Position numbers and translations under genes: made by a program. A stretch of DNA of 64,000 nucleotides from Bacteroidaceae bacterium (GTDB lineage: Bacteria > Bacteroidota > Bacteroidia > Bacteroidales > Bacteroidaceae), in NCBI GenBank assembly GCA_017467885.1, contig JAFUKC010000015.1, forward strand, positions 62,001 through 126,000, written 5' to 3'. Below are positions 9,294 to 18,942 of the stretch, in pieces. The notes below the pieces were generated by a model that saw only the letters and a program-made list of their open reading frames with translations, did not search any database and had not been told where the DNA came from. Within the stretch, counting starts at the first letter, position 1; every line of letters begins with the position of its first letter.

Positions 9294-9701
9294 TCATTTA
9301 TTCTGCAATATATTATCATCAGCACCTGTCTGCATTTTCTTGGATAGGCTGAAATACACTTCGGGCAAAAGCATCAACATGAAATATGCCAGAAAGGTGA
9401 TGAGAAACGGTTTCACCTCGGTGTCGTAAACAGACACCCCCACAAGCAAAACAGCCAAAGATGCCATAAGTTTCACTGTTTTAAAAAGCATTATGACGTT
9501 CGTGCTCATTCTGCCTTTATATTTATAGATAAAAAGTATGGCAAACGTGTAGAAGACAGAAAAGAAGACAGGAATAATCCATGTGGAAGAGAAGTTGTAT
9601 TGTGGCAAAAAGAATACCACAAGCAGGTCGTTCAGTACCGATAGAAACAGTACATACAACAATAGCAATATTATGCTGTTTATCAATCTCTTCTTATCCA
9701 T
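9294..9701 (-). CDS. Four-helix membrane protein in the AtpI position of the atp operon
   Basis: This 135-residue protein has about four hydrophobic segments (residues 8-30, 40-58, 72-88, 97-115) and a hydrophilic C-terminal tail. It overlaps atpC by 8 bases (9694-9701) and ends 19 bases before atpB. In many bacteria atpI, a small membrane protein that helps assemble the c ring, sits directly upstream of atpB; this gene occupies the same place but I do not see AtpI sequence motifs. A role in Fo assembly is therefore inferred from position only. Confidence 0.75.
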   Translation of the reverse strand: MDKKRLINSIILLLLYVLFLSVLNDLLVVFFLPQYNFSSTWIIPVFFSVFYTFAILFIYKYKGRMSTNVIMLFKTVKLMASLAVLLVGVSVYDTEVKPFLITFLAYFMLMLLPEVYFSLSKKMQTGADDNILQNK

Positions 9702-9960
9702 TATTATTAAAAACCTCTACACATGCTGTTATCTTGTTGTTTACAATCTCGACAAAACCACCGGAAACCTGCAGTTGCATATCACCATCGTCGTTACGCC
9801 ACGAAATAACACCTGCCACAAGAGAAGATATCAGCGGCGCATGTCCCGGCAATATTGTAAAAGGGCTTTGCCCACCGGGAAACTTCACTTGGGATACATC
9901 ACCGAGAAACACTCTCTTCTCGGGTGAAATTATTTCGAGTGTCATAACCTTGGTTGCCAT
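9694..9960 (-). CDS. atpC: ATP synthase F1 subunit epsilon, short form
   Basis: The 88-residue product is the N-terminal beta-sandwich of epsilon (LEIISPEKRVFLGDVSQV, PFTILPGHAPLISSL), which binds gamma and the c ring. The canonical protein has about 130-140 residues; the C-terminal pair of helices that can extend and inhibit ATP hydrolysis is absent here. The stop is real in this sequence and the next gene overlaps it, so this is a natural short form rather than an assembly break. It follows atpD by 4 bases. Confidence 0.93.
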   Translation of the reverse strand: MATKVMTLEIISPEKRVFLGDVSQVKFPGGQSPFTILPGHAPLISSLVAGVISWRNDDGDMQLQVSGGFVEIVNNKITACVEVFNNNG

Positions 9961-9964
9961 CCGT

Positions 9965-11613
<1,649 letters not shown>

Positions 11614-11706
11614 AGAAGGTACAGATGTAATATCTTTTATACAGTTTTCACAAAAAGCATCTTTTTTTTATGCATGCAACACCGAAGATTATTCTTTTTG
11701 GAAGTA

Positions 11707-11898
11707 AGAAGCTGTTTAAATTTCTTTCTAATATTATGTTTACATTATACGCGAGTTATGCTTGCCTTTTTATGTTCTTTTTTGCCTGTTTTTCCCTTTT
11801 TTTGCAGTTACATAGCCCGCTATGCGCCCTTAAAAAATGAAAAAACATTCTAAAAAAGACCTATAAAAATTTCAAGGACATAAATTCAAACAACTTCT
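11707..11898. repeat. 192-bp MITE-like element, copy 1 (inverted relative to copy 2)
   Basis: The left end AGAAGCTGTTTAAATTT (11707-11723) is inverted and nearly repeated at the right end (AAATTCAAACAACTTCT, 11882-11898). The reverse complement of this copy aligns with 37375-37568 along the first 110 or so bases, sharing the segments ATTTTTATAG, TAGAATGTTTTT, TTTTTTAAGGG and AGCGGGCTATGTAAC, and both ends. The middle contains the short hairpin CATAGC-GG-GCTATG. There is no coding frame with family character. It lies between the atpD promoter region and the end of the S24 repressor gene. A target-site duplication is not evident. Confidence 0.75.
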
Positions 11899-11922
11899 AA
11901 TTTATAAACGGCAAAGTTATGC

Positions 11923-12555
11923 TTACAGCCTTTCAATTCTGTTTACCACATGAAAGAGAGCGCAAATCTCCTTCTTGTTGATTGTGAAAGCCGGATAGTT
12001 TGGCGAAACGCACCATAGCAATTCCTTGTTGTTTTCATCGGAATGACAACGCTTAATCATCCTCGATTCGTTTGTCACAATCATATATATCTTCTCGGGG
12101 TCTATTTCGTTGAGCGATTCAAGGCGGTTCACTCCTATTATATCACCAGAATATATTTCCGGCTCCATTGATGCGCCCAAAACAGGAAAGTAGAACTCGG
12201 CATGCCATTGAGGCATGGAAATAAAGCCGGAAGGTCTCTCTACAGAGGGGTCAAATGCATCCTTATGCCCGGCCGACACCGGCAAATCGGAATAGAATGG
12301 CGCATAATCCATGCGTTCAAATTCAAAATCGTGGGAAGAGGTCACACTGCCCTCGCCCAACACTAACCAACGTGGAGATATATCGGGGAAATTATTAAGT
12401 ATGGCACTTACAAGTTCCATACCCACTTTGCCATTCTCATTCACCTGCCGGTTCAATGTTCTTTGAGGAATTCCCAACAACCGGCTTGCACTGTTTGCGT
12501 TCAGTTGCTTTATCTCAAAAAACTGCAACACTCGTTGCTTCAACGTAGTTTTCAT
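11923..12555 (-). CDS. S24-family (LexA/CI-like) transcriptional repressor
   Basis: This 210-residue protein has an N-terminal helix-turn-helix (about residues 5-50, NSASRLLGIPQRTLNRQ) and a C-terminal S24 self-cleavage domain. The catalytic Ser is in GASMEPEIYSGD and the Lys in ESRMIKRC; a probable Ala-Gly cleavage bond lies in PVSAGHKD, near residue 97. Proteins of this kind repress a promoter until damage or another signal triggers self-cleavage. It is more like phage CI/HTH-type S24 repressors than LexA itself. It is divergent from a small unknown gene across a 280-base region holding a 22-bp palindrome, its likely operator. Confidence 0.85.
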   Translation of the reverse strand: MKTTLKQRVLQFFEIKQLNANSASRLLGIPQRTLNRQVNENGKVGMELVSAILNNFPDISPRWLVLGEGSVTSSHDFEFERMDYAPFYSDLPVSAGHKDAFDPSVERPSGFISMPQWHAEFYFPVLGASMEPEIYSGDIIGVNRLESLNEIDPEKIYMIVTNESRMIKRCHSDENNKELLWCVSPNYPAFTINKKEICALFHVVNRIERL

Positions 12556-12648
12556 AGTTAAAATTCAGTGAATACTTCCAAAAAACGGACATTATTCCAA
12601 ATATGCATAATACACACTGTTTCAGCACAATTTATTTAGACTGATTAC

Positions 12649-12670
12649 AAATAGTCAAATTTGACTATTT
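12649..12670. promoter_or_regulatory. Perfect 22-bp palindrome, likely S24 repressor operator
   Basis: The half-site AAATAGTCAAA (12649-12659) is followed directly by its exact reverse complement (12660-12670). It sits between the divergent S24 repressor gene and the 12836 gene, 29 bases before the -7-like box TATATTTG at 12699-12706. Dimeric repressors of this class bind such dyads, so autoregulation and control of the divergent gene is the simplest reading (inference). Confidence 0.6.
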
Positions 12671-12698
12671 ACACAACCTGTTTTTTGATTTTAGAGGT

Positions 12699-12706
12699 TA
12701 TATTTG
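12699..12706 (+). promoter_or_regulatory. Bacteroides -7 box upstream of the 12836 gene
   Basis: TATATTTG is an exact match to TAnnTTTG, 130 bases ahead of the chosen start at 12836. The nearest upstream TTTG (12684-12687) is only 11 bases away, so the -33 element is not clear. The palindrome 29 bases upstream could block polymerase here. Confidence 0.45.
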
Positions 12707-12835
12707 TAGCCATAAATGGCTAACTCCATCCTAAAAGTGCATCAAAAAACATGAAAAATGCCATTGTTTTTCAACTTGTACAAACATAGTATATTTCCTT
12801 TAAACAGGAAAGAAAAGAACAAAAAAAGATTGAAT

Positions 12836-13210
12836 ATGAAAAGTAGAAACTTAAGCAAAACTAAATTCTTTTACGAATGTCTTGTCGAGAAATTTATGGA
12901 ATGGTTCGATGCATTACCGTACCTGTTCCGAAGAGAAGAAGCATGGGTAAGCAATCTTATTGAATGTTACAGTATTTATGAAGAGTATGCCGAACAGGAA
13001 TATGTAAAAGATTTTATTGAAAGCAGAAAGAAGATACTTTCCAACAACCGCTACAAGATGACGGTAGAGACTCTTCGCGGTAGAGCGCCGGAAGGAGTGA
13101 TAGGAAAAGTAACACTTTACCGCAAAAGAAAATATATACACGAAGCCACACTGAAAAAGAAGGAAGGCGACTGCAACAACCTGATATATTGGTCATTCGA
13201 GAAGAGATAA
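12836..13210 (+). CDS. Hypothetical small basic protein divergent from the S24 repressor
   Basis: The product is about 124 residues if it starts at 12836 (MKSRNLSKTKFFYECL); the in-frame ATG at 12758 would add 26 residues of low-complexity A/T-rich sequence. I do not recognise a family. It has no membrane segment or signal peptide, has an aromatic, acidic first half (EWFDALPYLFRREEAW, EEYAEQEYVKDF) and a Lys/Arg-rich second half (YRKRKYIHEATLKKKEG). Placement across a palindromic operator from a self-cleaving repressor suggests damage- or stress-inducible expression (inference). Confidence 0.6.
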   Translation: MKSRNLSKTKFFYECLVEKFMEWFDALPYLFRREEAWVSNLIECYSIYEEYAEQEYVKDFIESRKKILSNNRYKMTVETLRGRAPEGVIGKVTLYRKRKYIHEATLKKKEGDCNNLIYWSFEKR

Positions 13211-13280
13211 AGAATATCGCAAGCGCACCTTTATTTTAGAAGCTATTCATTGTTTAATAATAAAAACAATTTACAAGATT

Positions 13281-13475
13281 ATGAAAACCAAAAATCTCAT
13301 GATTACCCAACTCGTCTGCCTTATGCTGATAATTATTGCTGCGGAAGGATTCTTGACAGAACTGTTCCCTACCATCACATTTGCCTTGTCGTTTTTTGTA
13401 TTGGCATGGTGCAGCATTTATATAAGCCGTCACGAAAAAGAACTGCTTGCCGAGACGGAACACCCCGAAGAGTAA
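13281..13475 (+). CDS. Small two-helix membrane protein
   Basis: The 64-residue product has two hydrophobic stretches (about residues 8-24 and 30-48) around a short loop (AEGFLTELFP) and a charged tail rich in Glu. It begins 70 bases after the previous gene and ends just before a convergent terminator. The even amino-acid make-up and the spacing argue that it is real, but no function can be assigned. It could be the distal gene of the S24-linked unit. Confidence 0.55.
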   Translation: MKTKNLMITQLVCLMLIIIAAEGFLTELFPTITFALSFFVLAWCSIYISRHEKELLAETEHPEE

Positions 13476-13483
13476 AAACAAAC

Positions 13484-13514
13484 GCGGCATACGTAAACAA
13501 AATTCGTATGCCGC
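13484..13514. terminator. Convergent terminator hairpin
   Basis: The stem GCGGCATACG (13484-13493) pairs with CGTATGCCGC (13505-13514) around an 11-base loop, between the stop of the small membrane protein and the stop of the flavodiiron gene on the other strand. It can serve both directions. Confidence 0.65.
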
Positions 13515-13519
13515 ATTAA

Positions 13520-14683
13520 TCATGCCATAACAGAATCGGCCAACAATTCCATTGCGGGAAGATCGGAACGTTTCATTCTCGAACGAATTGTAACCACAGG
13601 AGAGATAACTTCCAGGTCTCTCATTTCGGCAAGCATGGCATTCATCACACGACCTGCTGTTGGAGCCCAAGAACCATTCTCGATTATGCCGACGCGACGT
13701 CTGCGGTAACCCTTCATTTGCAAATGATGCAGAAAATCGTACATAGGAGGGAAGACGTTGGCATCGTAGGATGAAGCCGCAAGAATCATCTTGCTCATAC
13801 GGAAAGCATCTTCTACGGCCTCGGCCATGTCGCAACGACTTAAGTCACAAGCAATAACATTCTCTACACCTTTCGTTTTAAGAATATCAACCATTCTGTG
13901 GGCCGCCGCAGCCGTACCGCCATGTATTGATGCATACGCAACAAGCACACCATCTGTTTCAGGTTCATATTTACTCCAAGTGTCGTATAAGCCGATATAA
14001 TATCCCAAATTATCGGACAGTATAGGCCCATGCAACGGACAGATGGTTGCAACATCCAACGTGGAGAGTTTTTTCAGTAACGCCTGTACCTGATTACCGT
14101 ATTTTCCACAAATATTGAAATAATAGCGACGAGCCTCACAAGCCCACTCCTCCTCGTGAGTCAACACACCGAATTTGCCAAACGCATCGGCCGAGAAAAC
14201 AAGTTTATCCTTGCTATCGTATGTAAGCATCACCTCGGGCCAATGTACCATTGGAGCCATAACAAACTGCAATGTACGACCACCAAGCTCCAAGGTGTCA
14301 GATTCGGATACAGCTATTGTTCTTTCCGAAAAATCCACATCTTCAAAAAATTGTGACAGCATGCTCACAGCACGCTCCGATGCCACAATCCTTATATCAG
14401 GATATTTTTCTACCACCGCTGCAATGTTTCCTGCATGATCGGGTTCCATGTGCTGAACGATAAGATAATCGGGAGTGCGGCCGCATAATGCTGTTTCAAG
14501 GTTGCTCCACCATTCGGAGCTTTTTCGCAAATCGACGGTATCTACAATTGCAACCTTTTCATCAAGAATAATATACGAATTATATGATATTCCATTGGGA
14601 ACCACATATTGACTCTCGAAGAGGTCTATATCAGCATCATCTACACCAATATATTTAATATTTTCTGTTACGTTTGTTATCAT
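13520..14683 (-). CDS. Flavodiiron protein (A-type flavoprotein, FprA family)
   Basis: This 387-residue cytoplasmic enzyme reduces O2 to water (or NO to N2O) at a diiron centre, protecting anaerobes from oxygen. The N-terminal metallo-beta-lactamase-like domain holds the diiron ligands HMEPDH (about residues 79-84), the His in MVHWPEVM, the Asp in FSADAFGKFG and the His in CPLHGPI. The C-terminal flavodoxin domain starts near residue 250 (VLVAYASIHGGTAAAA) and binds FMN. No rubredoxin is fused or adjacent, so the electron donor is encoded elsewhere. Confidence 0.93.
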   Translation of the reverse strand: MITNVTENIKYIGVDDADIDLFESQYVVPNGISYNSYIILDEKVAIVDTVDLRKSSEWWSNLETALCGRTPDYLIVQHMEPDHAGNIAAVVEKYPDIRIVASERAVSMLSQFFEDVDFSERTIAVSESDTLELGGRTLQFVMAPMVHWPEVMLTYDSKDKLVFSADAFGKFGVLTHEEEWACEARRYYFNICGKYGNQVQALLKKLSTLDVATICPLHGPILSDNLGYYIGLYDTWSKYEPETDGVLVAYASIHGGTAAAAHRMVDILKTKGVENVIACDLSRCDMAEAVEDAFRMSKMILAASSYDANVFPPMYDFLHHLQMKGYRRRRVGIIENGSWAPTAGRVMNAMLAEMRDLEVISPVVTIRSRMKRSDLPAMELLADSVMA

Positions 14684-14705
14684 AGTATTTATTATAATTA
14701 AAGTT

Positions 14706-15959
14706 CTACATAAAAGGAGTCAAAACATCGCCCAACCATCCGATAAACTTTCGCCACCATGAACGCTTTTTCCACTCTTCCCGAGTGAGCAGATGACACT
14801 CGGCTTTATCCAATTCATAATACTCGTGAAATCGTTCAGCATCTTCCTTGCCAAAAACAAAAAGATTCGTCTCGTAATCGTAGCATAAGCTTCTGCTATT
14901 AAGATTGGCCGAACCTATCGTATAATATCTGTCATCTATACTCATCACCTTTGAATGGTTGAAACCACCATCATACATATACACCTTTGCGCCTTTTTTC
15001 ATCAACTTATGAGCAACATACAGCACCACATCGGGTGTAAAAGGAATATCCGATTTCGAGGATATCATTATCTCCACCTCCACACTGTCCTTTAGGGCAT
15101 CTTTTATTGCATTTCTCACTCGTTTAGTGGGAACAAAGTAGGGACTTATAAGCTTAACACTATCTTTTGCCGAATAGATGGCATTGGCATACGCACGACG
15201 CATAACCTCGGCGTTGCGTGTAGGCCAACGGTCAACCACCGCTATAGATGTACCGCCCGAATCGGTTGCTTTAGGATAATATTCGTTCCCCGATACATTC
15301 TGCCCGGTTTCGCGATTCCACATTGCAAGAAAAATATCTTGTAATTTTGAAACAGCCTCACCCTCCACACGAGAATGCATATCACGCCATTTACCAACAC
15401 CTTCAAGACCGTTCAAATAATAATCGGCAACATTTATGCCCCCTGTATAGCCTATAACCCCATCTATGACTACAATTTTGCGATGGTCGCGATGATATGC
15501 ATGGTTTATCCAAGGGAAGGTTATAGGGTCGAACTTGGCTATCTCTATTCCTTGCTTGCGAATATCATCGAGATGTGATTTTTTCAGCGGACGATTGTTC
15601 GACATATTACCGAATGCATCGAACAAGGCACGCACCTCTACACCTTCGGCAGCCTTTTCGGCAAGCAGAGATATCAGTTCGGCATTTATAGAATCATTTC
15701 TGAAATTGAAATATTCGAGATGAATATGATGTTTTGCGTTGCGTATATCTTGAAACATCCGTTCGAACTTCATGTGGCCGCCATTGAGAATTTCGATACT
15801 GTTGCTATCGGTAACCTCAATATCCTTTGCCTGCAAATAGTTTATGAATGTCGAATCGGAACTTGCAAAATCGTCACGTTCAACAGCGATGAATCGAGAT
15901 TTGCAAGATGTCAATAAAATTATTGTAATTATAAGAAGTATTTTACTTTCGGCTCGCAT
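14706..15959 (-). CDS. Phospholipase D-type cardiolipin synthase-like lipoprotein
   Basis: This 417-residue protein has two HKD motifs of the phospholipase D superfamily, HRDHRKIVVIDG with GYTGG (near residue 160) and FNHSKVMSIDD with IGSANLN (near residue 335), as in cardiolipin synthases, which join two phosphatidylglycerols. Instead of the usual two N-terminal membrane helices it has a lipoprotein signal (IILLTSC, Cys19), so it should face the periplasm on a lipid anchor. It ends 22 bases upstream of the flavodiiron gene start, on the same strand. Phospholipid synthesis or remodelling is likely; exact substrate is open. Confidence 0.85.
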   Translation of the reverse strand: MRAESKILLIITIILLTSCKSRFIAVERDDFASSDSTFINYLQAKDIEVTDSNSIEILNGGHMKFERMFQDIRNAKHHIHLEYFNFRNDSINAELISLLAEKAAEGVEVRALFDAFGNMSNNRPLKKSHLDDIRKQGIEIAKFDPITFPWINHAYHRDHRKIVVIDGVIGYTGGINVADYYLNGLEGVGKWRDMHSRVEGEAVSKLQDIFLAMWNRETGQNVSGNEYYPKATDSGGTSIAVVDRWPTRNAEVMRRAYANAIYSAKDSVKLISPYFVPTKRVRNAIKDALKDSVEVEIMISSKSDIPFTPDVVLYVAHKLMKKGAKVYMYDGGFNHSKVMSIDDRYYTIGSANLNSRSLCYDYETNLFVFGKEDAERFHEYYELDKAECHLLTREEWKKRSWWRKFIGWLGDVLTPFM

Positions 15960-16113
15960 TTTGGGTTATGTATCTTTCATATTCTTTGTTGCAAAGGTAT
16001 GAAAAAAAAGCCACCTGCGGAAATTTTATCATATATGCAAACCTTTATTAACATACCGAAACTCTACACCATCCGTAGAAAAGTACATCAACAAATAGAG
16101 CGACATACACATA

Positions 16114-16734
16114 TCAATCTTTCTCTATTTTAAGATCCCCCTTGCTGCTTATAACAAGTTTTTCGTATCTATCGAGAAGGCGTTGCATCCGTGACAGCCT
16201 GATAGAGAGACGTAGAATACATTCATTATCAAAAATCTGTTCTACAACCGATGGCGACTCCTCTTTTACGATACGAAGGACATCGTTGAGCAATGGATAA
16301 GAAAAGTGCAAAACAATTTCGCCATTTATTGTCTTCTCGACATGTTCGACCGCATCCAACGCTTCGGCAGCGGCAAGACGATAAGCAACAATAAGACCGC
16401 TTGTTCCAAGTTTTATGCCTCCAAAGTATCTTACAACAACAACAAGAACATTGGTTAGTTCGCGACTCTCAATCTGCCCAAGGATAGGTTTGCCGGCCGT
16501 ACCGGAAGGCTCGCCATTGTCATTTGCACGAAAAGACTCGCCACGCTCGCCTATCTTATAGGCGTAACATACATGACGAGCGTCATAATACCTCTTTTGA
16601 TATGTCTCTATTATAGCTTTGACATCATCAACCGAGGTAACCGGTATGGCAAAAGCGAGGAATTTGCTCCGTTTTTCGGAGTAAATTCCTTCGCCCTGTT
16701 GTTCTATGGTTTTATAAACGTCTTCTTGCAACAT
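16114..16734 (-). CDS. IMPACT/YigZ family protein
   Basis: The 206-residue protein has the UPF0029/IMPACT N-terminal domain (SKFLAFAIPV, ARHVCYAYKIG, RANDNGEPSGTAGKPIL) and the C-terminal domain seen in YigZ (DUF1949-type, from about residue 135). The NDGEPSGTAG-like motif is diagnostic. Its biochemical role is not settled; eukaryotic IMPACT affects translation control. Its ATG overlaps the stop of the upstream DUF1015 gene by one base (TGATG), so the two are translationally coupled. Confidence 0.9.
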   Translation of the reverse strand: MLQEDVYKTIEQQGEGIYSEKRSKFLAFAIPVTSVDDVKAIIETYQKRYYDARHVCYAYKIGERGESFRANDNGEPSGTAGKPILGQIESRELTNVLVVVVRYFGGIKLGTSGLIVAYRLAAAEALDAVEHVEKTINGEIVLHFSYPLLNDVLRIVKEESPSVVEQIFDNECILRLSIRLSRMQRLLDRYEKLVISSKGDLKIEKD

Positions 16735-17981
16735 CAGGATAATTTGTGTATAACAAGCCCCGAGCGCAGTTTAGGCTCGAACCATGTTGTTTTTGGCGGC
16801 ATTATATTGCCGGTATCGGCAATATCTATAAGTTGCTTCATTGATACGGGGTAAAGTGCAAGAGCAACTTTCATCTCACCGCTATCTACACGACGTTTAA
16901 GCTCGCCCAATCCTCTGATACCACCAACAAAATCCACACGTTTGTCGGAACGCAAATCCTTAATTCCAAGAATTTCATCAAGTATCAGATTCGAAGATAT
17001 TGTTACATCGAGTACGCCTATAGGGTCGTTGTCGTCGAAGGTTCCTTCCTTGGCGGTAAGACTATACCATTTACCTTCGAGATAGAGTGCAAAATTATGC
17101 AACGAAGCCGGTTTGTATATATCTTCGCCTTTCAGCTCCACAATGAAATGTTTGCCAAGGGCCTCAAGGAACTGTTCGGGCGACAAGCCGTTAAGGTCTT
17201 TCACCACACGATTGTAGTCGATTATGGTCAGTTGGTTGGCAGGGAAGCATACAGCCATGAAATAGTTGTACTCTTCATCACCACGATGATTCGGGTTATT
17301 ATCGGCTTTCTCTTTTCCCACCAAAGCTGCAGCTGCCGAACGATGATGACCATCGGCAATATACATTGCCGGCATTTTTGCAAATTCAGAAGTAATCTCT
17401 TTTATATCGTTTTCATCATCCACAATCCACAGACGATGGCGGAAACCATCAAGTTGTGCGACATAATCGTATTCGGGTGCCGCTGCTGTATATTTTGCAA
17501 CAATCTCACCCAGCTTTTCGTTGTCGGGATATGCAAAGAAGACCGGTTCTATATTGGCATCGTTCACACGAACATGCTTCATACGGTCCTCTTCCTTGTC
17601 TCTTCTTGTAAGTTCGTGCTTCTTAATTACGCCGTTCATATAATCATCGACGTATGCGCACACAACAAGACCGTATTGTGTTTTCCCGTTCATTGTTTGA
17701 GCATAGATGTAATATTGCTCCTTTTCGTCTTGCACAAGCCATCCGTTCTTTTGAAACTTTGCAAAATTCTCGGCAGCCTTGGCATACACCTCGGGAGCAT
17801 GTTCATCGATGCCTGCAGGAAAATCAATTTCGGGACGGATGATGTGATACAGAGATTTCTCATTATCACCGGCCTCGGCACGTGCCTCCTCGGAATTAAG
17901 AACATCGTAAGGACGGCTCTGAACCTCCTCAACCATACTTTTCGGGGGACGTACCCCTTTAAAAGGTTTTACTATTGCCAT
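16734..17981 (-). CDS. DUF1015 family protein
   Basis: The 415-residue protein is a full-length DUF1015 member, recognised by PFKGVRPP at the N-terminus (residues 6-13), RPYDVL, and the IADGHHRSAAA motif near residue 205. The His-His in ADGHHRSA suggests a metal or phosphate-binding active site and an enzyme activity, still undefined. It lies between serA (19 bases upstream) and the YigZ gene. Linkage of DUF1015 genes to serA/serC recurs in Bacteroides and hints at a role around serine or phosphohydroxypyruvate (inference). Confidence 0.88.
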   Translation of the reverse strand: MAIVKPFKGVRPPKSMVEEVQSRPYDVLNSEEARAEAGDNEKSLYHIIRPEIDFPAGIDEHAPEVYAKAAENFAKFQKNGWLVQDEKEQYYIYAQTMNGKTQYGLVVCAYVDDYMNGVIKKHELTRRDKEEDRMKHVRVNDANIEPVFFAYPDNEKLGEIVAKYTAAAPEYDYVAQLDGFRHRLWIVDDENDIKEITSEFAKMPAMYIADGHHRSAAAALVGKEKADNNPNHRGDEEYNYFMAVCFPANQLTIIDYNRVVKDLNGLSPEQFLEALGKHFIVELKGEDIYKPASLHNFALYLEGKWYSLTAKEGTFDDNDPIGVLDVTISSNLILDEILGIKDLRSDKRVDFVGGIRGLGELKRRVDSGEMKVALALYPVSMKQLIDIADTGNIMPPKTTWFEPKLRSGLVIHKLS

Positions 17982-18000
17982 AACAATATTGTAAACTGTT

Positions 18001-18921
18001 TTATTTATTCAAACGGAAACGTTCGCAACCCTCCTCAAAGAAAGCTACAATCTGCTTTGCAGCAGCTATACCGGCATTAATGTTTGCCTCGGCAGTCTGT
18101 GCACCCATCTTTTTTGGCGAAGCAAAATATCGTCCTTCGAACTTTGCAAATTCTTCGGCAGTAGCCGGAGCAACATCGGTAATATACTTCAAATCACCAC
18201 GTTCCTGCATAAGAGCTATCAACTCGGCTTCGTTTATAACCTCTTTACGTGCAGTATTAATAAGAACAGCTTTGGAAGGCATAGAACCCACAAGTTCGCG
18301 GCCAATGCTGTTTTTTGTCTCGGCTGTTGCCGGTATGTGAACAGAAATAAAATTACAATTCCTGTAAAGTTCCTTCACATCGGAAACAACCGTACAGCCC
18401 TGCGCCGCTGTATCCAAATCAGGAGCAAAGAGGTCGTGAACATAAATATCCATACCGAACGCTTTTGCCAAACGTGCCACAATTCGTCCGATGTTACCAA
18501 AGCCTTGAATACCAAGCTTTTTCCCTTTAAGTTCGAAACCCGAAGTGCCATTAAAGGTGTTACGGGCCGCATAAACCATAAAGCCCATGGCCAACTCGGC
18601 AACAGCATTGGCATTTTGTCCCGGGGTATTCATCGCACAGACACCGTTTGCTGTTGCAGCAGTCAAATCGAGATTGTCGTATCCTGCACCGGCACGCACT
18701 ACTATTTTAAGATTTTTTGCCGCAGCAAGAACCTCGGCATCTACAATATCGCTTCTTACGATAAGGGCATCGGCATCGGCAACAGCCGACAACAGTTGCG
18801 ACTTTTCTGTATATTTTTCAAGCAACTGCAACTCATATCCAGCAGCCTCAACAACCTCTTTTATTCCTTTAACGGCAACAGCAGCAAAGGGTTTTTCTGT
18901 TGCAACAAGAACTTTTCTCAT
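18001..18921 (-). CDS. serA: D-3-phosphoglycerate dehydrogenase, short type without ACT domain
   Basis: This 306-residue enzyme would oxidise 3-phosphoglycerate to phosphohydroxypyruvate, the first step of serine synthesis. It has the D-2-hydroxyacid dehydrogenase fold: VRAGAGYDNLD near residue 77, the NAD motif GIQGFGNIG near residue 138, and TARKEVINE. It is much shorter than the 410-residue E. coli enzyme and has no C-terminal ACT domain, so no serine feedback through that domain. At the place of the catalytic His (usually PHIGAST) it reads PKKMGAQT. It is 21 bases downstream of serC. Confidence 0.93.
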   Translation of the reverse strand: MRKVLVATEKPFAAVAVKGIKEVVEAAGYELQLLEKYTEKSQLLSAVADADALIVRSDIVDAEVLAAAKNLKIVVRAGAGYDNLDLTAATANGVCAMNTPGQNANAVAELAMGFMVYAARNTFNGTSGFELKGKKLGIQGFGNIGRIVARLAKAFGMDIYVHDLFAPDLDTAAQGCTVVSDVKELYRNCNFISVHIPATAETKNSIGRELVGSMPSKAVLINTARKEVINEAELIALMQERGDLKYITDVAPATAEEFAKFEGRYFASPKKMGAQTAEANINAGIAAAKQIVAFFEEGCERFRLNK

Positions 18922-18942
18922 AATTAAGAAACTGTTTTGAAA

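Noticed and set aside
17097..18080. 327-residue plus-strand frame opposite the DUF1015 gene
   Set aside because: Antisense shadow of a well-supported gene; Cys/Ile/His-rich translation typical of reversed coding sequence.
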